24,031 bases of DNA from Glutinoglossum americanum (Eukaryota > Ascomycota > Geoglossomycetes > Geoglossales > Geoglossaceae): assembly GCA_020080175.1 (NCBI GenBank), contig JAGHQL010000264.1:1-24031 (forward strand). Direction: 5' to 3'. This document shows, one piece after another, positions 19,384 to 24,031 of this stretch. Within the stretch, counting starts at the first letter, position 1; each line of letters starts with the position of its first letter. A program made the position numbers and the translations under genes. Below the pieces are notes generated by a model. That model did no database searches. It was not told the origin of the DNA and saw only the letters and a list, made by a program, of their open reading frames with translations.

Positions 19384-21305
19384 ATGATCGTACAGCCTGA
19401 CAGAAGGTCAAAATCTTATCTTTCGACAATAGAAAGCTGGAGACTAGATTTACCAAGTTTACTGCCAGTATACGGGGCTACGGATCCTGATCCCCCTGCC
19501 CAGATGACCATGCGGGAGTACAGGGGGTATTACCTAAAAAAACAAAACAAATTTCTCAAAAGGATTACCAGAGAAAATGATATGGGAATCGAGGATACCA
19601 TCACGATACCACGGTCTGTCGATATGACAGAAATCAGAGGAACGAACCAGGAGGTGGCAGCAGCCATAGACGAGCTCTATGCAAATGATGGCCGGTAAGT
19701 TTTAGAAAGTATCCTCTACCTGGTGCCCACTAATAGTTGAACAGGTTTTTCGATCCGGAAATGAGTTATCCACCATCTATGATCGACCGCTTTGGAAAAG
19801 ATTATGCGTTGAACGCTCAGGGCATATATTACTATGACTTTTATTTACCAGAGCTAGTGACATGTGATCGAAAGGTCTGGGTTCCTACCTTCAAAGGCAT
19901 TGATTGGGAGGAGCCCGGTGAAGCATATCGAAGACAGCGTGCTCAAGTTCTCGCGAAGCATAACATAGATAATGAGACCCGAAAGAAAAGCGAATATGCG
20001 TGGGAAGCGGATGCTTGGTCTGACGTTTTTAGCGATATGAGAAATGATCCCTGTTTGGAAATGTAAGTTTAGCGGCACTACCTACAGAAGTCGATGTACT
20101 CACTCTGAGCTATAGAGACAAGCACGAGTATTCTGCGAAGCTAGCAAAAACCGATCCGGGCATGTGCACGCTTACCGGAGAGTCAATTGTTACAAAACGT
20201 ACCCCTGATGCGGTATTTGGCCTCACCACTTTCTCAAAACGCGAATCCGATCTCCCGGTCTGGGCTGATGAACTACGTCGGGATCGCTTAGAGAAGCTGC
20301 TGTTGTACCGCAAATGCGGACTGCTCGTGGACCCGAAATGGGGTGAAACCGATCTCGTATTCCCATTCGCGGTATACGAGGCTAAAGGCTGGAGTGGAGA
20401 CTGCCGTGAAGCACGCCGCCAGGCATGCTTGGCTGGGGCTACGTACCTCGATATGCTCAACGACCTATGTCGTACGCCTGGGCCAGTAGGTTTGACCAAG
20501 CCATACCAGACGGCAACCAGCCATCGCTATCAGGTGTTCGCTCTGACATCTTTCAGCGCCCATTGGCACCTCTTGGTGGGCCACCGACGTCCGCGGCAAG
20601 CAGAGGAACATGCGGGAATGAAGGGGATGAGTAAGACGGTATATGTGCGTGACTCCTATTATTCAACGCCATTTCTTGATGATAACTGATCGAGTTTCGC
20701 AGGTCTTCCAAAGGATATGGAGCGGTCGCGTCATCGATGAGAAGTCCGCCTGGGAACTTCTGTCGCTCGTTGACCAGATCCACCTATGGGCTATCACTGA
20801 TTTCAGGACTTTTGTACTCGAGCACCTAAGGCCTTGGCTTGGGTTCTGCGAGGAAAACTTCCTTCTGGATTGGGATTCAGACTACGATAGCGGTCGGCAG
20901 CGAAAGAGTAGGCGAACCTACAGCGAAAGCAGAGACTTACTTTTGCCAAGATGGGTCGACTTCCTGAGCGATTCCCTCCAACAAAAAGCACAGGTCAGAG
21001 CAAGGGAGATCTTAGCGAAAGCGCTCGAGGAGCATCGTCTGCGTAAAGGGAAAGGGAAAGCGAAGCGCCCTGATGGTTCTGGCTTTGTTTGCATGGCAAA
21101 TGAGTGCTCCCGCTCTCAGGAAACTGCATTTGACTCCGACGAAGCGTTTTTGGGCCATTTGCAGAGTTTTCATGATTATCCAAAGAGGGACCTGGCCGGG
21201 ATAAAGCGTCGCTTAGATCAGGCGGAGGAGAGACGGAGCAGCGGTATACCAGCCTCTTTTATCGGAGATGATCCAGGCCCGTCCAAACGAGTAAAGATGA
21301 TCTAG
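19384..21305 (+). CDS. Fungal PD-(D/E)XK nuclease-like protein with C-terminal C2H2-like finger, four exons
   Basis: Exons 19384-19694, 19745-20062, 20116-20644 and 20703-21305 give 586 aa; the introns (50, 53 and 58 bp) are GT-AG and in phase. The N-terminal half has LLPVYGATDPDPPAQM, SYPPSMIDRFGKDYALNAQG, IYYYDFYLPEL and a YAWEADAW block. The nuclease-like core is RTPDAVFGL (PD at 240-241), KCGLLVDPKWGETDLVFPFA and VYEAKGWSGDCREARRQ, giving D289, E298-A-K300 and Q312, the order expected of a PD-(D/E)XK fold. Then YQVFALTSFSAHWHLLVG and YVFQRIWSGRV with AWELLSLVDQIHLWAITDF, all typical of the fungal family as I remember it. After a basic linker (RKGKGKAKR) a Cx4Cx16Hx4H pattern (C516, C521, H538, H543) resembles a zinc finger. 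Function unknown; DNA cleavage or processing is plausible. All core residues are present, so the gene looks intact. It is convergent with the kinase. Confidence 0.87.
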
Positions 21306-22275
21306 TTGTCGATTACCATACCTGCAGATAGGGTGTTCCAGTCTGAGTCGGAGTTCTGGTTTTCGAAGGCGCAATTTAGATATAGCTGTGTAGTGAAATT
21401 CCTTGTCAAATAGTCTAGTGTGCATTGTGATACGGGATATTGGATGGAGCGGCTGGATCTTTGCGGTGTGGGATGGGTGGTACGGGCCGCTATGGCAGAG
21501 TCGTAACGATAGACGGACATCGTAATACTACCGGAGGAGGTGTCTGACGTTGAAATAGTAACCGTCTCCTCATACTAGCCTGGCAGCGTCTTAGAGGCCG
21601 GCATGCATCGGGGAAAACAATTTCGAAAGACTGGTGGTCCTCCGACAAAAATAGACCTAACAAAATGGTATAAATATCAGCAATCGTCCTTAGAAAAGGT
21701 GAATTTAAGAAACTTGAACCCCTACACCAGCTTAGCCTTTCTGGAGCCTGTTGTAGTATGATCATCACCGTTGACATTGAAATGTTAACTTGCCTCACTA
21801 ACTGAAGATTTACCCAGATTTCTCCGTTGAACCATGCTGAAAGTCTGATGTAGACAGGAAATATACACAAACATATATAGGTTTTTAAAAAAGGAATCGA
21901 ATCACCACTTCTCAACAGGGAGGCAACCCCCCTTAGCTCCCACCCAATGAATAAGAGTGAACTATGTGAAGCAAGGATACACTGAGTGTTGAGCAGATGT
22001 TTCGGCCAGGTTAGGGTTAAAAGAGATGCCCAAGTATATCCAGAAAACTCTCAGATATCAAAATCGAACATTTAACCATCATGTAACAAACATCAGCTTG
22101 AACTAGCGTTTTGGGAAAGAGTTGGTGCGATTTTGCAAGTTCAGAAAATTAGGAAGGAGAGACACGTGACAAAAAGTATGAAAGACCCCTTATTCCAAAC
22201 GTCGGCGCATCAAGTACCACTGTAGAGCCCATCGTTCGCAGTTTAGATAACTGTAAAAACTGAAATGTAGCTCCG
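21306..22275. other. Convergent spacer between nuclease and kinase genes
   Basis: About 0.97 kb holding the 3' flanks of both genes. AT-rich, with an E-box-like CACGTG at 22163-22168. The longest open frame (minus, 21490-21915) opens with TTG and has no recognisable domain, so I do not call a gene. Confidence 0.6.
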
Positions 22276-23613
22276 CTATAAATTACTTAATGATCGAAAA
22301 TTTATCCAATTCTCCACATGTGTGTAGTCCTCGACATTTTCAGGCAGAACTACTTGAACAAGAGAGGGGAGTTCAGAACGAACAGTTTGATCCCACTGGT
22401 ACCTTGCGATCCACTTGTCTTGTGCAATCGCCCATGAAACGGGCACCTGAGGATCTAAAGTGGGTTTCCGAGCAAATCGGCTGTGCAGGCAAATAGTCCA
22501 GAATTTGCCAACAGGCGAATGGCCCAGCGCACGACAGGCTCGATCTCCACGATAATGATTTGAGTAGTCCCGCTGGCAGGAGATCCAGCCAGCGAGGTCT
22601 TTGCTACTGATGCGAAGTAATGGATTTGGATTCAATACTGCACAACAGTATGCAACGCGATCCTTCGCGTGCCGGCGGAGGCGTAAAAGCCACCGCAGCG
22701 TCAGATCCAGGCAAAGGTGATAGGCTCGGGATCCGTTTGTCTCCCGAAAGTTGGCAAAATCCTGTAAAGAGAAGCCCAGGCCAACAGTCAACATCTCAAC
22801 GAAGACACACCCAAGTGAGAATACGTCGGCCTTGCGGCCTCGTGCTTGCCAATCGGCAACTTCAGGGGCGCAATACATCACGGTTCTGAATCCTGGATGA
22901 CCTTCTGTCTGCGTGTCGAGCTCGTCTTCTGCTAGCACTCGTGCGGTTCCAAAATCTGAGTACATGATGAGACCGTTTTTGAGGAGAATATTTGCCGGTT
23001 TGATGTCCTTATGTCTTATGTATTGCGAATGGATGTAGGCTAAGCCGCTCGCAAGGCATCCGAACCATGTTTTGATACGATCGAACTTTGGCTGATCCCA
23101 GTCCTGTCGATCGATGCCATGCTCTCGCATCTCAAGATATTCCTTGAGGGTGCAGTCTGCAACAGGTTCCATAATTACACCAAATTTCCGTTTCTCCCAT
23201 TTCAACTCCTCGTAGATAGACTTGATTTCGACAACGTGCCGGTGTCGTAGTTTTTTCAACGCTTCAACCTCCTTCATAAGGCTATCTGCTTCCTCGCGCC
23301 GTGAGGCGCTAATTATTTTTCTTGCAAAAATCTGACCAGGCTGAATGCTGGATACCCGGGGCAGAGTGGCATCTACTATGTCATGGGTGACTTCTACCTC
23401 ATCGGCCATAGCAAAACTACCATGACCAAGCACTCGAGTGTGACGGAAGGGTATGGTATCGGAGCTAGGGAACAGTAGTGAGGTATCGGTGGGTGATGAG
23501 GCTGAGTTTGTAGATTGAGTCGTAATCTGATCATCGCCATCGACCAAAGTAGAACCCTCGAGAGAGGGACGCCAAGCCGTCAGCTGGTTTGATCCAGATA
23601 GAGGACTTGACAT
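22276..23613 (-). CDS. Fungal-type serine/threonine protein kinase, single exon, 445 aa
   Basis: The start is the ATG at 23613; the frame extends upstream only to a GTG codon. Residues 1-58 are Ser/Thr-rich. The kinase domain runs from about 60: glycine loop VLGHGSFAMADEV (63-67), ATP lysine in IFARKI (K99), helix-C glutamate E115, hinge VIMEPVADCTLKEYL, catalytic loop IRHKDIKPANILL (D203, N208), DFG in YSDFGTA (220-222), APE in YCAPEV (249-251) and KADVFSLGCVFVEML (D263). The usual HRD is HKD, common in this fungal branch as I remember it, and all catalytic residues remain. The glycine loop lacks its third glycine (GHGSFA), also frequent there. The C-lobe continues through a conserved-looking LNPNPLLRIS motif, then a Trp-rich tail (QVPVSWAIAQDKW) with no known domain. 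No stop or frameshift. Such kinases are often multi-copy in accessory regions; substrate unknown. Confidence 0.88.
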   Translation of the reverse strand: MSSPLSGSNQLTAWRPSLEGSTLVDGDDQITTQSTNSASSPTDTSLLFPSSDTIPFRHTRVLGHGSFAMADEVEVTHDIVDATLPRVSSIQPGQIFARKIISASRREEADSLMKEVEALKKLRHRHVVEIKSIYEELKWEKRKFGVIMEPVADCTLKEYLEMREHGIDRQDWDQPKFDRIKTWFGCLASGLAYIHSQYIRHKDIKPANILLKNGLIMYSDFGTARVLAEDELDTQTEGHPGFRTVMYCAPEVADWQARGRKADVFSLGCVFVEMLTVGLGFSLQDFANFRETNGSRAYHLCLDLTLRWLLRLRRHAKDRVAYCCAVLNPNPLLRISSKDLAGWISCQRDYSNHYRGDRACRALGHSPVGKFWTICLHSRFARKPTLDPQVPVSWAIAQDKWIARYQWDQTVRSELPSLVQVVLPENVEDYTHVENWINFRSLSNL

Positions 23614-24031
23614 GCTGAAATATACTCTCAAATGCGCCGCTGATGTGACGTTGTTCACAATTTAGTGTCTTTTCTAAGATCACTAGCGATAGGTAATAGT
23701 GGGGGGAGGGAAGGGTAAGGCTGTTAATCCATATCTGTTGCACCCTTTGTATCAACCTTGGGCATTCACCCCAAGTTATCTCCCACGTCACATGCGGTGT
23801 TCCTCTTTACCCAAAATTCGCCGTGATATAGTATTGGTTGAATGAATGAAGCTGAACAGGGCGGCGTGGCTCTCCGCCTGAACGGGATGGTAGACGGGTT
23901 TCTTGGTACCGGAACAACCGCGTGGTGTAACCCGGACGCCTCTGTTTGGTGCCAAGATAACAGTTTACTGCAGGCAGTTACCTCAGCAGGCTCAGGCCCA
24001 TGACAGAGCTCATGAAGCTAACCGAAAGAAG
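23614..24031. other. Kinase 5' flank, no other gene seen
   Basis: Upstream region of the minus-strand kinase up to the window edge. I see no coding frame with a recognisable domain and no clear core promoter element. Confidence 0.5.

Noticed and set aside
21490-21915. 141-codon minus-strand open frame between nuclease and kinase
   Set aside because: Opens with TTG, shows no domain or signal, and lies in the AT-rich spacer between two convergent genes.
22009-22022. Telomere-like ggttagggttaaaa
   Set aside because: Only about one and a half TTAGGG units with no continuation; expected by chance.
1-24031. tRNA genes, rRNA genes and CRISPR arrays
   Set aside because: I scanned by eye for tRNA A/B-box sequence, conserved rRNA stretches and regularly spaced repeats and found none; a short tRNA with an intron could still be missed.

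Overview
The window looks like nuclear DNA of a filamentous ascomycete (Pezizomycotina). Genes are split by short GT-AG introns of 50-110 bp with CTRAY-like branch sites. The proteins are typically fungal or eukaryotic: a Kri1 ribosome-biogenesis factor, a TPR/J-domain co-chaperone, a TBC1D5-type Rab-GAP, a DUF7025-like AAA+ ATPase and a fungal-type kinase. I cannot name the species. All exon maps here were made by hand from splice signals, reading-frame phase and remembered family consensus, not from transcripts or database searches.

Layout. (1) 0.09-11.45 kb is an ordinary conserved block. A TBC1D5-like Rab-GAP (minus, 86-2685) is divergent from a 667-aa disordered protein with WGDF/FGDF motifs (plus, 2863-4866); they share a promoter of about 177 bp, and both look like endosome/TGN trafficking proteins. 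A 1.37-kb convergent spacer (4867-6232), rich in homopolymers and purines on the plus strand, separates them from a DNAJC7-like TPR/J protein (minus, 6233-8460), which has a perfect three-unit heat-shock element upstream. KRI1 (minus, 9355-11447) follows. (2) 11.45-13.3 kb is a degraded spacer holding hairpins, a broken copy of an uncharacterised fungal family and a CRE palindrome. (3) 13.3-23.6 kb is an accessory block of three genes from families that are usually multi-copy in Pezizomycotina: a 999-aa AAA+ ATPase (plus), a 586-aa PD-(D/E)XK nuclease-like protein with a C-terminal C2H2-like finger (plus), and a 445-aa Ser/Thr kinase (minus, convergent with the nuclease). The 2.7-kb gap between ATPase and nuclease has no gene I can support, but contains a diverged direct repeat and a GC-rich, hairpin-prone segment.

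How the genes may work together. The Rab-GAP and the WGDF-motif protein plausibly act on the same membrane pathway. The J-protein (Hsp70/Hsp90 co-chaperone) and Kri1 (40S assembly) are housekeeping genes. The ATPase, nuclease and kinase each keep their catalytic motifs, so this is not a graveyard. Whether they form one system, for example a self/non-self or anti-invader response, is speculation resting only on proximity and domain type.
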